Source: an uncultured Clostridium sp. (lineage in GTDB: Bacteria; Bacillota; Clostridia; Lachnospirales; Lachnospiraceae). From it: a stretch of DNA of 64,000 nt. The DNA is taken from the NCBI GenBank assembly GCA_947178445.1, contig CAMWYJ010000006.1, positions 1 to 64,000 of the forward strand, given 5' to 3'. Made by a program: the position numbers and the translations under genes. This document shows positions 46,664-55,714 of the stretch, one piece after another; the first letter of the stretch is position 1; the number at the start of each line of letters is the position of its first letter. Under the pieces are notes generated by a model that was not told the DNA's origin, did no database searches, and was given only the letters and a program-made list of their open reading frames with translations.

Positions 46664-47584
46664 ATGGAATTAGAGGTTAAGGATATCCGAAAATCCTTTG
46701 GGGAGAAAGAGGTCTTAAAGGGAATCTCCTTCTCTGTGAAGAGTGGCAGGGCATTAGGCCTGCTTGGAAGAAATGGTGCAGGTAAGACAACTACAATCCG
46801 GACAATCATGGATGTATTCCATGCAAACAGTGGAGAGATTTTATTAGACGGCAGGAAATTTAATTCGAGAAAGGTACAGATTGGTTATCTGCCAGAGGAG
46901 CGGGGTCTGTATCCAAAGCGTGAGGTGTTAGAACAGATGGTGTATCTGGCGAGACTTCGTGGAACAGAGAAAAGGAGAGCTGTGGAAAATGCAGACAAAT
47001 GGCTTAAGCGGTTAGAGGTTGACCAGTATAAGAAGGTGCTTTTAGAAACGCTTTCCAAGGGAAATCAGCAAAAGGTGCAGTTAGCGTCCACTTTAGTATG
47101 TGATCCGGATATCGTGATACTTGATGAACCGTTCAGCGGGCTTGACCCGGTAAATTCGCAGATACTTCAGGATGTGGTGAAAGAGCTGATTGCACAAGGG
47201 AAGATTGTTATTTTTTCCAGTCATCAGATGAGCTATGTGGAAGAGTTTTGTGAGGATATTGTAATGATCAACCACGGTGAAATTGTGCTGGATGGCAATT
47301 TGGAGGAGATAAAGCGGGAATTCGGCAGGAATCAGCTTGTGGTAGGTGCAGTAAATAAAAGTCTCGAAGAGATGGAAGAGCTGTTTGCGGACCAGTTTTC
47401 CGGTCAGGTGGAAGTGACTGGAAGAACAAAGGATACAGTGATTGTCAAGTTGGTTTCCGGAACCGGGCGGATGGAGCTTTTGCAGAGGCTGGCTGCGTTA
47501 GATGGTCTTGAAATTGAGCATTTTGAAACGTATAAACCGTCATTAAATGACATTTTTGTAGCAAAGGTGGGTGAAGAGGAATGA
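46664..47584 (+). CDS. ABC transporter ATP-binding protein, NatA/YhaQ-like
   Basis: This 306-residue ATPase has Walker A GRNGAGKTTT, the signature LSKGNQQKVQLA, Walker B VILDEPFSGLDP and the H-loop in FSSHQMSYVEE. A C-terminal extension of about 85 residues matches the DUF4162 type found in NatA/YhaQ exporters. It powers the permease encoded next; the two overlap by 4 nt (ATGA), so they are translationally coupled. By family, substrates include Na+ or other toxic or signalling compounds; none can be named. AGGAGAGG precedes ATG 46664. Confidence 0.9.
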   Translation: MELEVKDIRKSFGEKEVLKGISFSVKSGRALGLLGRNGAGKTTTIRTIMDVFHANSGEILLDGRKFNSRKVQIGYLPEERGLYPKREVLEQMVYLARLRGTEKRRAVENADKWLKRLEVDQYKKVLLETLSKGNQQKVQLASTLVCDPDIVILDEPFSGLDPVNSQILQDVVKELIAQGKIVIFSSHQMSYVEEFCEDIVMINHGEIVLDGNLEEIKREFGRNQLVVGAVNKSLEEMEELFADQFSGQVEVTGRTKDTVIVKLVSGTGRMELLQRLAALDGLEIEHFETYKPSLNDIFVAKVGEEE

Positions 47585-48855
47585 AACGTCTTTTAACAGT
47601 ATTTGAATTTGAATTGATGAATTTTGCAAAGACAAAATCCTTCGTGATTACAACCATATTAATTGCAGTTTTATTGGGAGGGCTTACCTTCCTGCCGAGG
47701 TTTGTGGATATATCAGATCTGTTGGGAATTGAAGTGACAGATGATAAGGACAGTGCAAAAACAGAGGATGATGAAACTGAAACATCAGAGAAGACAAAAA
47801 AAGAGAAGCTTGTCATCTGTGATGAAAGTGGATATTTTGCAGATTTGTCTGTGCTTGGGGAGGCATTCCCGGATGCCGAGTTTAAAGCTTTGCAGAGTGA
47901 GAGTGAGGTAAAGAGTGCAGTCGAGAGTGAAGAGGCAGATGCCGGATTTTATATCATTGATGATTTGAATTACCGATATTATGTGGTAAACAGCAATATG
48001 TCGGATGGAAACACCTTTATATTTGATGAATTGTTAAGCATGGTGCATAAACAGGTATATTGTGCGCAGCAGGGGATTGATTATGAGAATTTTGTAGAGA
48101 ATTATGACGCGGCAGTTAATGGCGAGATAAAGGTACTTGGCAAGGATATGGAAAGCAATTTCTGGTACTGCTATGCCCTTGTGATCGTGATATTCATGAT
48201 TATCATCTTGTATGGCGTGATGATTGCTACTTCGGTTACTTCAGAGAAGAGCAATCGTGCGATTGAAGTGTTAGTGACAAGCGTAAATTCTGACTGTCTT
48301 TTGTTTGGAAAGGTATTTGCCGGAGCGGTGGCAGCATTTATTCAGGTGGGTGTTATTTTAGCAGCAGCACTGCTTGGATATAGTGCGAATCATGATTTCT
48401 GGGGTGGCAAACTGGATATGCTTTTGGATATTCCGGGCAGTGTGCTGCTTACCTTTGCAGTGTTTGGAATTGGTGGTTTTCTATTTTACGCCTTTCTCTA
48501 TGGAGCGATGGGTGCATTGGTGTCAAAGACCGAAGATATCAACAAAACGGCCGGTCCGTTGCAGATGCTGATTATGTTAGTATATTTCGTGGTGCTGTTC
48601 CAGTTGGAAAATGTGGATGGTGTAGCAATGAAGGTTTGTTCTTATCTGCCGTTTTCCTCCTATTCGGCTATGTTTGTCAGAATTGGAATGGGCAAAGTGG
48701 CAATGCCAGAGGTTATTATTTCTGCTGTGATTTTGTACGCATCCATTTTCTTTGTGGGCTGGCTTGGTGCAAGGATTTACCGCATGGGAACCCTGCGGTA
48801 TGGCAATCCAATTAAGTTGAGTAATGCATTAAAAAGTCTTAAAAATGCGGAGTAG
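47581..48855 (+). CDS. ABC transporter permease, NatB/YhaP-like
   Basis: This 424-residue ABC2-type permease has one N-terminal helix (about residues 20-40), a large charged extracytoplasmic domain (about 50-195), and five or six C-terminal helices with the typical ATSVTSEKSNRAIEVLVTS loop that contacts the ATPase. It forms the export channel with the upstream ATP-binding protein and starts within its stop codon. No promoter separates them. Confidence 0.9.
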   Translation: MKRLLTVFEFELMNFAKTKSFVITTILIAVLLGGLTFLPRFVDISDLLGIEVTDDKDSAKTEDDETETSEKTKKEKLVICDESGYFADLSVLGEAFPDAEFKALQSESEVKSAVESEEADAGFYIIDDLNYRYYVVNSNMSDGNTFIFDELLSMVHKQVYCAQQGIDYENFVENYDAAVNGEIKVLGKDMESNFWYCYALVIVIFMIIILYGVMIATSVTSEKSNRAIEVLVTSVNSDCLLFGKVFAGAVAAFIQVGVILAAALLGYSANHDFWGGKLDMLLDIPGSVLLTFAVFGIGGFLFYAFLYGAMGALVSKTEDINKTAGPLQMLIMLVYFVVLFQLENVDGVAMKVCSYLPFSSYSAMFVRIGMGKVAMPEVIISAVILYASIFFVGWLGARIYRMGTLRYGNPIKLSNALKSLKNAE

Positions 48856-48927
48856 GATTTTGCAATTACCTATCTTGATTATTTCCTATAAGGAAGCAAA
48901 AATGATGAAAATGGAGGAAATAAGAAA

Positions 48928-49131
48928 ATGAAAGAAAGGCAAAATAATAAAGAGAAAATAGCATTTATATGTTTTCTAATTGCTTCAATATGTTTTTATA
49001 TTAGTGCTGCTATAGGCATAATTAGTAAAGATGGAAGTAATGTGGTTACAAACTTATGCTTGGGTTCTACAATGTTATGTTTATCAACTACTTATTTGAA
49101 TAAAGATGAAGATAAAAATAAATTGTTATAG
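48928..49131 (+). CDS. Small two-span membrane protein
   Basis: This 67-residue product has a charged N-terminus, two hydrophobic segments (about residues 12-30 and 38-55) and a charged tail KDEDKNK. I recognise no family beyond small hypothetical membrane proteins. GGAGG lies 10 nt upstream of ATG 48928. It precedes the next membrane-protein gene by 14 nt, so an operon is likely. Confidence 0.65.
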   Translation: MKERQNNKEKIAFICFLIASICFYISAAIGIISKDGSNVVTNLCLGSTMLCLSTTYLNKDEDKNKLL

Positions 49132-49145
49132 TAAAAGGAGACGGC

Positions 49146-50207
49146 ATGGAAAATAGAATGAAAATATTAACCGGTGTCATGGCTGCCTTGTTTGTATGTC
49201 TCATTGTGACTGGCTTTGGAAAAAAAGCAGAGGATGCAGATACAGTCAATATGAAGAATGAACAGGTAAAGGTTACGGTGACAGATGGGGTGGCACAACC
49301 GGGAAGTATCATACAAAACCTTGAGATTTCAGAGGACGGTAAGTATACCCTTCGTGTAAATTACAAACCGGACCGGGAAGGGCTGATAACTGGCTTTATG
49401 CTATATGATAAGGACCGCAGCATTGTGAGAGCCTTTACGGCAGAGTGGATTGAGATCAGCTCCGAAGCATTGGAGCTTAAGGAGGGAACCTACACGTTGG
49501 AGCTTCGTTATCTTACAAATCAAACGGATAGAGAAGATTTCGAGCGATTATATGTAGAAGGAGACTACGAATATGTAGAATATGATTTTTTGGATAATGG
49601 CGTCTGGAATATGGAGCTGGAATACGGATTGGTGAAGGACAGCGGTTCTGGTATGTATTATTATCTGGGAATGGCATGTGGTGTTGCGTTTGCGATTCTG
49701 TTTCTTGTGATAATGTCCTGGCTTATCGGGAAAACAGGTGGAAAAGTAAGTTGGGGATACCGAAAGGATTCTTATGATGAAAGGCAGCAGCTTGCGAGAG
49801 GAGAAGCTTACAAATATGCATTTTTCACATTGATGTTTTACCTGATAGTCGTCTCTGTAATTAGTGAATTTCATGGAATTCCGCTGTTTATGTCATTTTG
49901 TGGTATCTGGATAGGAGTATGTCTGTCCATTACCGTATTTGTAGTCATTTGTATTTTAAAAGATGCTTATATGTCTCTTTATGAGAATGCCAAGGGAGTC
50001 ATGATGCTGTTTTCTGCAGTTGCTCTTATGAATATAGGGGTTGGGGTCCGGATTATCTGTGAGGGGCGTCCGATGTTAGAGGACGGAGCATTTTCACTAG
50101 ATTGTGTCAATCTGGTTGATGGCATTATGTTTTGTGTGATTCTGGCTGTTTTTTGTGGTAAAGTAGTTTACAATCACAAGTCTTCGGAAGAGGAAGAAGG
50201 GGAATAG
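49146..50207 (+). CDS. Membrane protein of unknown function, paired with XRE regulator
   Basis: This 353-residue protein has an N-terminal membrane segment, an extracytoplasmic beta-rich domain (about residues 25-165) and five more helices (from about 170). The cytoplasmic loop SYDERQQLARGEAYKYAFF resembles loops of DUF2178/DUF3796-like proteins whose genes often sit beside a small XRE regulator, as here (3-nt gap). No catalytic motif is visible. AAAGGAG precedes ATG 49146. It is probably an envelope sensor or immunity-type protein, which is inference. Confidence 0.7.
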   Translation: MENRMKILTGVMAALFVCLIVTGFGKKAEDADTVNMKNEQVKVTVTDGVAQPGSIIQNLEISEDGKYTLRVNYKPDREGLITGFMLYDKDRSIVRAFTAEWIEISSEALELKEGTYTLELRYLTNQTDREDFERLYVEGDYEYVEYDFLDNGVWNMELEYGLVKDSGSGMYYYLGMACGVAFAILFLVIMSWLIGKTGGKVSWGYRKDSYDERQQLARGEAYKYAFFTLMFYLIVVSVISEFHGIPLFMSFCGIWIGVCLSITVFVVICILKDAYMSLYENAKGVMMLFSAVALMNIGVGVRIICEGRPMLEDGAFSLDCVNLVDGIMFCVILAVFCGKVVYNHKSSEEEEGE

Positions 50208-50210
50208 CCT

Positions 50211-50405
50211 ATGAAAAATTTGAAAATGAAATCAGCCAGGGCGGCCCTTGATATGTCCCAGCAGGATTTGGCAACAGCAGTTAAGGTTTCCAGACAGACG
50301 ATTAATGCAATCGAAAAGGGAGATTATAATCCAACGATTAAGCTTTGCAGAGATATCTGCAAAGCGCTGGGAAAAACACTTGATGACCTGTTCTGGGAGG
50401 AATAA
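50211..50405 (+). CDS. Small XRE-family HTH regulator
   Basis: This 64-residue protein is just one Cro/C1-type helix-turn-helix: MSQQDLATAVKVSRQTINAIE at about residues 13-33, followed by PTIKLCRDICKALGKTLDDLF. It belongs to the YozG/YgzD-like group of minimal regulators. It is 3 nt after the membrane-protein gene and 22 nt before the CPBP protease gene, and probably regulates this operon. Confidence 0.9.
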   Translation: MKNLKMKSARAALDMSQQDLATAVKVSRQTINAIEKGDYNPTIKLCRDICKALGKTLDDLFWEE

Positions 50406-50427
50406 GATTTGTGAAAGGATATGTGAT

Positions 50428-51414
50428 ATGGATAAAGAGGAAAGAAATTTGGATGTATCAAAATCAATGAAACGGGCTTCTGTTTTCTTTTTTCTGGTGA
50501 TGGTGTTTGAGATACCAATGGCTATGCTGGTGTATAAGCTGCAAAGTATCATGCCGGAAGAATACGGTTCTCTTATTTCTATTTTAATGACACAGGGATA
50601 TCTGCTCGTTGCCGCAATTATTTATCTGATTGTGACAAAGACCTCTCCAATGAAGGATTTGCGGATGAAAAAATATAAAATCTCCACGTTCTTTTTATCG
50701 CTGGTAGTGCTGGTAACTTCAGCGCCTATGGCAACATGGCTGAATGCGCTAAGTCAGTTGTTTGCAAAAAATGAAACCAGCGCGGCGATATTTCAGGTGA
50801 CGGAGATGGTGCCAATGTGGCTTGGCATTTTGATTATTGGTTTTTTGCCTGGACTGGTTGAGGAAACCTTATATCGGGGTATTATGCTGACGGCATTCCG
50901 TAAGAGGTCTGTTCTGACCGGTATAGTGGTTAGTGCGTTATCCTTCGGGTTGATGCATATGAATTTTAATCAGATTATGTATGCTATATATCTGGGAGTT
51001 GTGTTTGCTCTTGTGGTAGAAGCGACAGGCTCCCTGATATCGACTATGGTTTTACACATGCTGTTTAATGGAATGAATGTTGCATATGTTTATATTTTGC
51101 CAAAGCTTTTTGATTATATGGCACAGTATTCAGAAGAGTATGCCGGCATTAATATGGAGGAGGTCATGAGTGCGCAGCCTGCAAAGTCACAGATTTTAGC
51201 TATGCTGACTGTGATCGCTCCATTTGCAGTGGGTGGTCTTGTTCTTACCTGGCTGCTTTTAAGGGTCATTGCAAAGATAAATGGTCAAAACCTGACATGG
51301 GCGGCTCTTAGGGGAGAAAAAAGTGAGGTGAAAAAGACAAAGCCGATGAATGTATTTCTGATTATCGGCTGGATATTCTGCCTGGCACTGGCAATAAGTG
51401 CATTGTTTGGTTAG
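50428..51414 (+). CDS. CPBP-family intramembrane metalloprotease
   Basis: This 328-residue protein has eight or so membrane helices and the CPBP/Abi motifs: EETLYRG (paired Glu, EExxxR type), FGLMHMNFN and LHMLFNGMN, which supply the metal-binding Glu and His residues. Family members cleave prenylated proteins or act in bacteriocin immunity and self-protection. ATG 50428 with AAAGGAT 8 nt upstream is chosen; the frame is open far into the XRE gene without support. It closes the operon and is followed by a terminator. Confidence 0.9.
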   Translation: MDKEERNLDVSKSMKRASVFFFLVMVFEIPMAMLVYKLQSIMPEEYGSLISILMTQGYLLVAAIIYLIVTKTSPMKDLRMKKYKISTFFLSLVVLVTSAPMATWLNALSQLFAKNETSAAIFQVTEMVPMWLGILIIGFLPGLVEETLYRGIMLTAFRKRSVLTGIVVSALSFGLMHMNFNQIMYAIYLGVVFALVVEATGSLISTMVLHMLFNGMNVAYVYILPKLFDYMAQYSEEYAGINMEEVMSAQPAKSQILAMLTVIAPFAVGGLVLTWLLLRVIAKINGQNLTWAALRGEKSEVKKTKPMNVFLIIGWIFCLALAISALFG

Positions 51415-51444
51415 GGGAAAAGTGCATAGAAGGTACAACAGGAA

Positions 51445-51489
51445 AAAAGAGGCTGTAAGGATAGATTTATACTATTTTTACAGTCTTTT
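51445..51489 (+). terminator. Terminator after the CPBP gene
   Basis: AAAAGA-GGCTGTAA pairs with TTACAG-TCTTTT with a small bulge and ends in a T-rich stretch. Confidence 0.65.
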
Positions 51490-51654
51490 CTTATATTGTT
51501 TGTGTGCTGAAATTGTTATAGTGACTAGCGTGAAACAGTAGCATTTATTTTCGCGAACAATGAGTCAGGTGCTGCACTTGCACAAGCATTTTGCGAATGC
51601 CGCGAGGTCTTTGGCTTGACAGAAATAATAGATTTTATAAGGGAGGGGGATATT

Positions 51655-53028
51655 ATGGAGAGTAAATACATTGTAGATATGACAACAGGCAATGAAATCA
51701 GACTATTGCTGCGGTTTGCACTGCCAATGGTGGTGGGGAATATATTTCAACAATTTTATAATCTGGTGGACTCTGCCATTGTAGGACGTTTTGTCGGCCC
51801 CAATGCATTAGGAGCAGTTGGAGTCGTGGGAAGCCTTAACTTTTTCTTCTTTTCCCTCTGCTTGGGTTTAGGCTCTGGAATTGGGATTTTGATTTCCCAG
51901 TATTTTGGTGCGGGAGAAGAGGAATATATTAAAAAGATTATTGCCAATGCAGTCTATGTGATAACTGCTGCCGGTATTCTGATGGGGATTTCTGGTATCT
52001 GCCTTGCAAAGCCAGTGCTAAGGCTTATGAATACCCCAGAGGCAAATTTTGCAGATGCCGTTACATATATGAGGATTGTGTGTGGTACAACAATTGTATT
52101 GGCAGCTTATAATGGAATTTCAGCAATTTTAAGGGCACTGGGGGATTCCAAGACACCATTGATTTTTTTGGTGATGGCGAGTGTGATAAATATTGCACTT
52201 GATTTACTTTTTGTACTTGTTTTTCACATGGGTGTGGCTGGGGCAGCCTGGGCAACGATTATTTCGCAGGGAATTGCAGCGGGAGGCTCAGTGGTATTCG
52301 CCATGGCTAAGAATCCTTATTTACAGTTAAAAAAAGAGCATTTTCTCATAGACAGGGATATTATAAAAAAGAGTTTTCAGATTGGTCTGCCGGTGGCAGG
52401 ACAGAGTGCATTGATTGCATTTTCATGTATTGCACTGCAGAGCGTAGTCAATCATTATGGTTCTGTGGTAATGGCGGCATTTACCGCAACTTCCCGTGTG
52501 GAACAGTTAGTGCAGCAGCCGTTTAATTCATTGGGTATGGCGGTATCCACTTTTGCCGGGCAAAATGCCGGAGCGGGTAAGTTGGAACGTGTCAAAACAG
52601 GGTGCAAGAAGGCATCTATGCTTGTGGTGATATTTAGTGTGTTGATGATTATCGTGATGTGTACCTGTGGAACAGCCATCGTAAGTCTTTTTATCAAGGA
52701 AGCAGAAATTATCGAGATTGGTGCGAAGGGGTTGCGGATTACCAGCTTTATGTATTTTGGATTGGGCACTATCTATGTGATGCGTGGTATGTTAAATGGT
52801 GTTGGAGATGCACCGTATGCCGTGATTAATGGTATCTGCGAGGTGGCAGGGAGAATAGGGTTTGCATTTCTTCTTATGATGATTCCTTCGGTTGGCATCT
52901 GGGGAGTGTGGTATACGAATGGTCTTACATGGATGTTGGCAGGCAGTGCCGGGGTTATCCGTTTTTTACAGGGAAAGTGGAAGACAAAATCTCTTGTAGC
53001 ACAGGATGAACATAAGGAAGCAGTGTGA
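51655..53028 (+). CDS. MATE-family multidrug/sodium antiporter
   Basis: This 457-residue protein has 12 predicted membrane helices in two similar halves. Typical MATE sequences include the N-terminal LPMVVGNIFQQFYNLVDSAI, GPNALGAVGV, and the second-half AFTATSRVEQLVQQPFNSLG with FAGQNAGAGK. It exports cationic drugs or metabolites using Na+ or H+. ATG 51655 follows GGGAGGGGG; an open frame from TTG 51616 has no binding site. The 165 nt before it hold only short imperfect inverted repeats (CGCGAA, GCATT/AATGC). It is convergent with the XRE gene, 17 nt apart. Confidence 0.92.
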   Translation: MESKYIVDMTTGNEIRLLLRFALPMVVGNIFQQFYNLVDSAIVGRFVGPNALGAVGVVGSLNFFFFSLCLGLGSGIGILISQYFGAGEEEYIKKIIANAVYVITAAGILMGISGICLAKPVLRLMNTPEANFADAVTYMRIVCGTTIVLAAYNGISAILRALGDSKTPLIFLVMASVINIALDLLFVLVFHMGVAGAAWATIISQGIAAGGSVVFAMAKNPYLQLKKEHFLIDRDIIKKSFQIGLPVAGQSALIAFSCIALQSVVNHYGSVVMAAFTATSRVEQLVQQPFNSLGMAVSTFAGQNAGAGKLERVKTGCKKASMLVVIFSVLMIIVMCTCGTAIVSLFIKEAEIIEIGAKGLRITSFMYFGLGTIYVMRGMLNGVGDAPYAVINGICEVAGRIGFAFLLMMIPSVGIWGVWYTNGLTWMLAGSAGVIRFLQGKWKTKSLVAQDEHKEAV

Positions 53029-53045
53029 TGTCATTTATAACGGGG

Positions 53046-53372
53046 TTATTCTGTCCAGATTTTAAGTGTCTTAATGAGCTTTAATTTCTCATCATCTGAC
53101 AAGGTGGATACGAGATTCATGATTTCATTGTCAATGGCTGTTGAATGATAGTCGCTGAAAAGATTGCCTACGAGCGAGTCTAAGGTTGTGTTGGTAAGCT
53201 GTGCAAAAAATGTCAGCATACGCAGACTCATGGCTGTGCGGCCATTTTCTACATTACAGATATAACCAGGTGTGGCATCTAATGCTTTCGCAACCTCTAA
53301 CTGGGTTAAATTGTTCTCGATTCTTAGCTGGCGAATGCGCTTTGCCAGATCTATATTAATGCTTGATTCCAT
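53046..53372 (-). CDS. XRE-family HTH regulator
   Basis: This 108-residue protein has a Cro/C1 helix-turn-helix (LTQLEVAKALDATPGYICNVE, about residues 22-42) and a C-terminal helical tail (about 70-108) that may dimerise. It is unlike the 64-residue regulator at 50211. The start at 53372 has AGGAGG 7 nt upstream on the minus strand. Target genes are unknown; the neighbouring convergent MATE gene or its own promoter are candidates. Confidence 0.88.
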   Translation of the reverse strand: MESSINIDLAKRIRQLRIENNLTQLEVAKALDATPGYICNVENGRTAMSLRMLTFFAQLTNTTLDSLVGNLFSDYHSTAIDNEIMNLVSTLSDDEKLKLIKTLKIWTE

Positions 53373-53494
53373 AAAAACCTCCTGTGAGAAAATAGGAAAT
53401 ATATTAATCGTATATTTTTATTAATCAAAATTATACAATAAGAATAGCAAAGAGACAAGAGGAAACAGTAAGACAAGCCGCTCTGTATACTGTT

Positions 53495-53675
53495 TACACC
53501 AGCTAGACGCCTGCTCTGTGTGCTGCAATAATATCCATTCCGGGTACGCTTGCGCTCAATTGCAAGCGCAACGGTACATAAGGGCAGCGAAAAAACGATG
53601 CCCAAGTACCGGCGGTTGCAAATGCCCTCTTCGTGGATATCATGCAACACACAGGGCAGGCTGGTTTGTATCAAA
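53495..53675. repeat. Palindromic element C, related in layout to A and B
   Basis: Arms 53517-53537 and 53634-53653 are nearly complementary (TGTGTGCTGCA against TGCAACACACA), with a further outer match CCAGC/GCTGG. Inside lie GGGTACGCTTGCGCT, shared with A and B, and an apical hairpin GGTAC...GTACC with GGGCA/TGCCC and loop GCGAAAAAACGA (53573-53610), resembling the A/B loop. I find no flanking direct repeats, so this copy is older or differently formed. It occupies the divergent gap between the XRE and RluA genes and has no protein-coding content I trust. Confidence 0.6.
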
Positions 53676-53757
53676 GGGAAAGATGTGTTATGATACAGAA
53701 AGAGAAAATAAAGTTCCGCAATCGCCTGCGAAGAAATGAAAAGGGTAAGGTAAAGAG

Positions 53758-54459
53758 ATGAATGTAGAGATATTATACGAGGATGCAGATTTGATTGTCT
53801 GTGTAAAACCATATGGGATGCCGGTGCAGGGTGATAAGAGCCGGGATACAGATCTGTTAAGCTATTTGAAGAACTATGTGTTTGAAAAGGATGAGATGGA
53901 TGAGGAACCATATCTGGCAATGGTTCACCGCCTTGATCGTCCAGTGGGTGGCGTGATGGTGTTTGCAAAAAACCAGACGGCAGCAGCAAAATTATCCGAT
54001 CAGGTACAGGATGGAAGGATGATAAAATTTTATCAGGCTGTGCTCACCGGACAGATGCCGGAGGATAGCGGAATGTTAGAGGATTACCTGATAAAGGACG
54101 GAAAGAACAATACCTCAAAGATTGTGAAAAAGGGAACAAAGGGTGCAAAAAAAGCACAGCTAGAGTATGAGGTGTTAGATGTTTTTGAGACAGATTCCGG
54201 AATTCTAAGCTATGTTCTGATTGAATTGATTACGGGAAGACATCATCAAATCCGGGTTCAGATGGCGGGCAGAGGTTGTGGCATTTATGGTGATACCAAA
54301 TATAACCCGCAATTTTCAAAGACAAAGAAGAAATACCAACAGATTGCACTTTTTGCAACCCGCTTAGAGTTCGAGCATCCAAAGACAGGTGAGCACATGG
54401 TATTTAAATGTGAGCCGGAAGGTGACGCCTTTGAGGTGATTGAGTTGGATGAGTTTTAG
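53758..54459 (+). CDS. RluA-family pseudouridine synthase
   Basis: This 233-residue enzyme has the RluA catalytic motif HRLDRPVGG with nucleophile Asp60, the YQAVLTG strand, and GRHHQIRVQMA (motif III, Arg/Lys contacts to RNA). There is no S4 domain, so it is the short YlyB/RluC-like form that isomerises uridine in rRNA or tRNA. The target site cannot be told. ATG 53758 follows GGTAAGG at the end of the element C gap. Confidence 0.92.
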   Translation: MNVEILYEDADLIVCVKPYGMPVQGDKSRDTDLLSYLKNYVFEKDEMDEEPYLAMVHRLDRPVGGVMVFAKNQTAAAKLSDQVQDGRMIKFYQAVLTGQMPEDSGMLEDYLIKDGKNNTSKIVKKGTKGAKKAQLEYEVLDVFETDSGILSYVLIELITGRHHQIRVQMAGRGCGIYGDTKYNPQFSKTKKKYQQIALFATRLEFEHPKTGEHMVFKCEPEGDAFEVIELDEF

Positions 54460-54468
54460 AACTGGCAT

Positions 54469-54548
54469 AAAATCCTCCCAAAATGGAAAATCTATAGGTA
54501 GTATGAAAGAAGCTACGTGATAGAATTTTCGATGATGGGAGGATTTTT
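54469..54548 (+). promoter_or_regulatory. Long hairpin sequestering the next gene's ribosome binding site
   Basis: AAAATCCTCCCA (54469-54480) pairs perfectly with TGGGAGGATTTT (54536-54547); inner pairs GAAAAT-CTAT/ATAG-ATTTTC and GTAG/CTAC extend it. The right arm contains GGGAGGA, the likely Shine-Dalgarno of GTG 54551, and ends in T5. It can thus act as terminator of the RluA gene and as a translational block. Confidence 0.6.
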
Positions 54549-54550
54549 GT

Positions 54551-55660
54551 GTGGAAATTGCGGCAGAAAGAGCGTGGAAGAAAATATTACTTTTGGCTGG
54601 TGCGGCAGTTGCCATTTATCTGATATTCCGTTTTTTGCTGCCGATTGTGCTGCCCTTTGTATTTTCCAGTATAGTATCAGTTCTTTATTATCCGGTTCTT
54701 CGAAAGCTGTATCATAAATTTTTCCCAGATATGCAAGAGGAGCAGGAAAGGTTTTGTACGGGAAAAACAGGTTTCAAAGAGGAGCGCAGTAAAAAGTGGT
54801 TTTTAATCCTTTCTGTGGGATTATTTTATGTGGCTGTTTTGTTCTTGGCTGTATGGCTGCTTGGATATTTTTGTAGACAGGGAAAAAGTATTGTACTCAA
54901 TATACCATTTTATCAGGCGAAATGTATGGCATTTGTGAGAGACTGCTGCTGCCAGATGGATGCGGTATTTCACATAAAGGATGGAGCGAGCTATACCTAT
55001 ATTATGACATTAGTGGGAGATAACTGGTCAGATTCGGTAAATGTGATTTTGCCAAAGGTGACAGGTTATTCCATGCAGTTTATAGAACAGGTATTTTCTC
55101 TTCTGTTTGGAATTGTGGTTACAATAATAGCCACATTTTTTATGATACAGGAATATGATGGAATCCGGGAATTTCTGCTTAGTTCCGAAATTGGTAGAAA
55201 TGTGTGCCGCATGGTGCATAAATGCAAAGAAACCTTGAAGGTATATGTAAAAGCACAGGGGTTTATCATGCTGATGGACGGAGTCGTATGTACTTTGGCA
55301 TTCTGGCTGATTGAGCAGCCGTATTTTCTGATATTGGGTTTTGTGGTGGCGGTGGTGGATGCCTTGCCGGTGTTTGGCGCAGGTTTGATTTTATTTCCAT
55401 ATACCATTTTTTTAATACTCGGAAAAAAGTATGTAGCGGGAGTGGTTCTGCTTCTGGCTTATATAGCATGTGTGCTCATCAGGCAGGTGACCGAGCCAAG
55501 AATGATTGGAAATGAGGTGGGGATTAAACCACTTTATACGATTGCGAGTATGTATATTGGGTTTAAATTATTTGGCGTGTATGGCTTTTTGCTGGGACCG
55601 GTGGGGTTACTGATTATGAAAGAAGTGTATGGAAATGTCTGGAGGAAGGATGAAATTTAA
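54551..55660 (+). CDS. AI-2E family (YtvI-like) membrane protein
   Basis: This 369-residue protein has seven or eight membrane helices arranged as in the AI-2E/UPF0118 family: two N-terminal pairs, a soluble segment (about residues 115-180), and the C-terminal group with VVAVVDALPVFGAGLILFPY and EPRMIGNEVGIKPLYTIASMYIGFKLFG. Relatives include the sporulation protein YtvI, Na+(Li+)/H+ antiporters and proposed autoinducer exporters, so the function is open. The start is GTG 54551, whose binding site GGGAGGA lies inside a hairpin. Confidence 0.85.
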   Translation: MEIAAERAWKKILLLAGAAVAIYLIFRFLLPIVLPFVFSSIVSVLYYPVLRKLYHKFFPDMQEEQERFCTGKTGFKEERSKKWFLILSVGLFYVAVLFLAVWLLGYFCRQGKSIVLNIPFYQAKCMAFVRDCCCQMDAVFHIKDGASYTYIMTLVGDNWSDSVNVILPKVTGYSMQFIEQVFSLLFGIVVTIIATFFMIQEYDGIREFLLSSEIGRNVCRMVHKCKETLKVYVKAQGFIMLMDGVVCTLAFWLIEQPYFLILGFVVAVVDALPVFGAGLILFPYTIFLILGKKYVAGVVLLLAYIACVLIRQVTEPRMIGNEVGIKPLYTIASMYIGFKLFGVYGFLLGPVGLLIMKEVYGNVWRKDEI

Positions 55661-55673
55661 AATGGAATAATTC

Positions 55674-55702
55674 TTGACTGATTTTTACATGCGTATTATA
55701 TT
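55674..55702 (+). promoter_or_regulatory. Promoter of the five-gene ABC cassette
   Basis: TTGACT (55674-55679), 17 nt, TATATT (55697-55702) is a good sigma-A promoter, about 78 nt before the first likely start at 55780. Confidence 0.65.
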
Positions 55703-55714
55703 AAAAAATGTAGA

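Noticed and set aside
51490..51654. Gap before the MATE gene as a palindromic element or regulatory RNA
   Set aside because: Only short imperfect inverted repeats are seen (CGCGAA, GCATT/AATGC), and the A/B/C core is absent.
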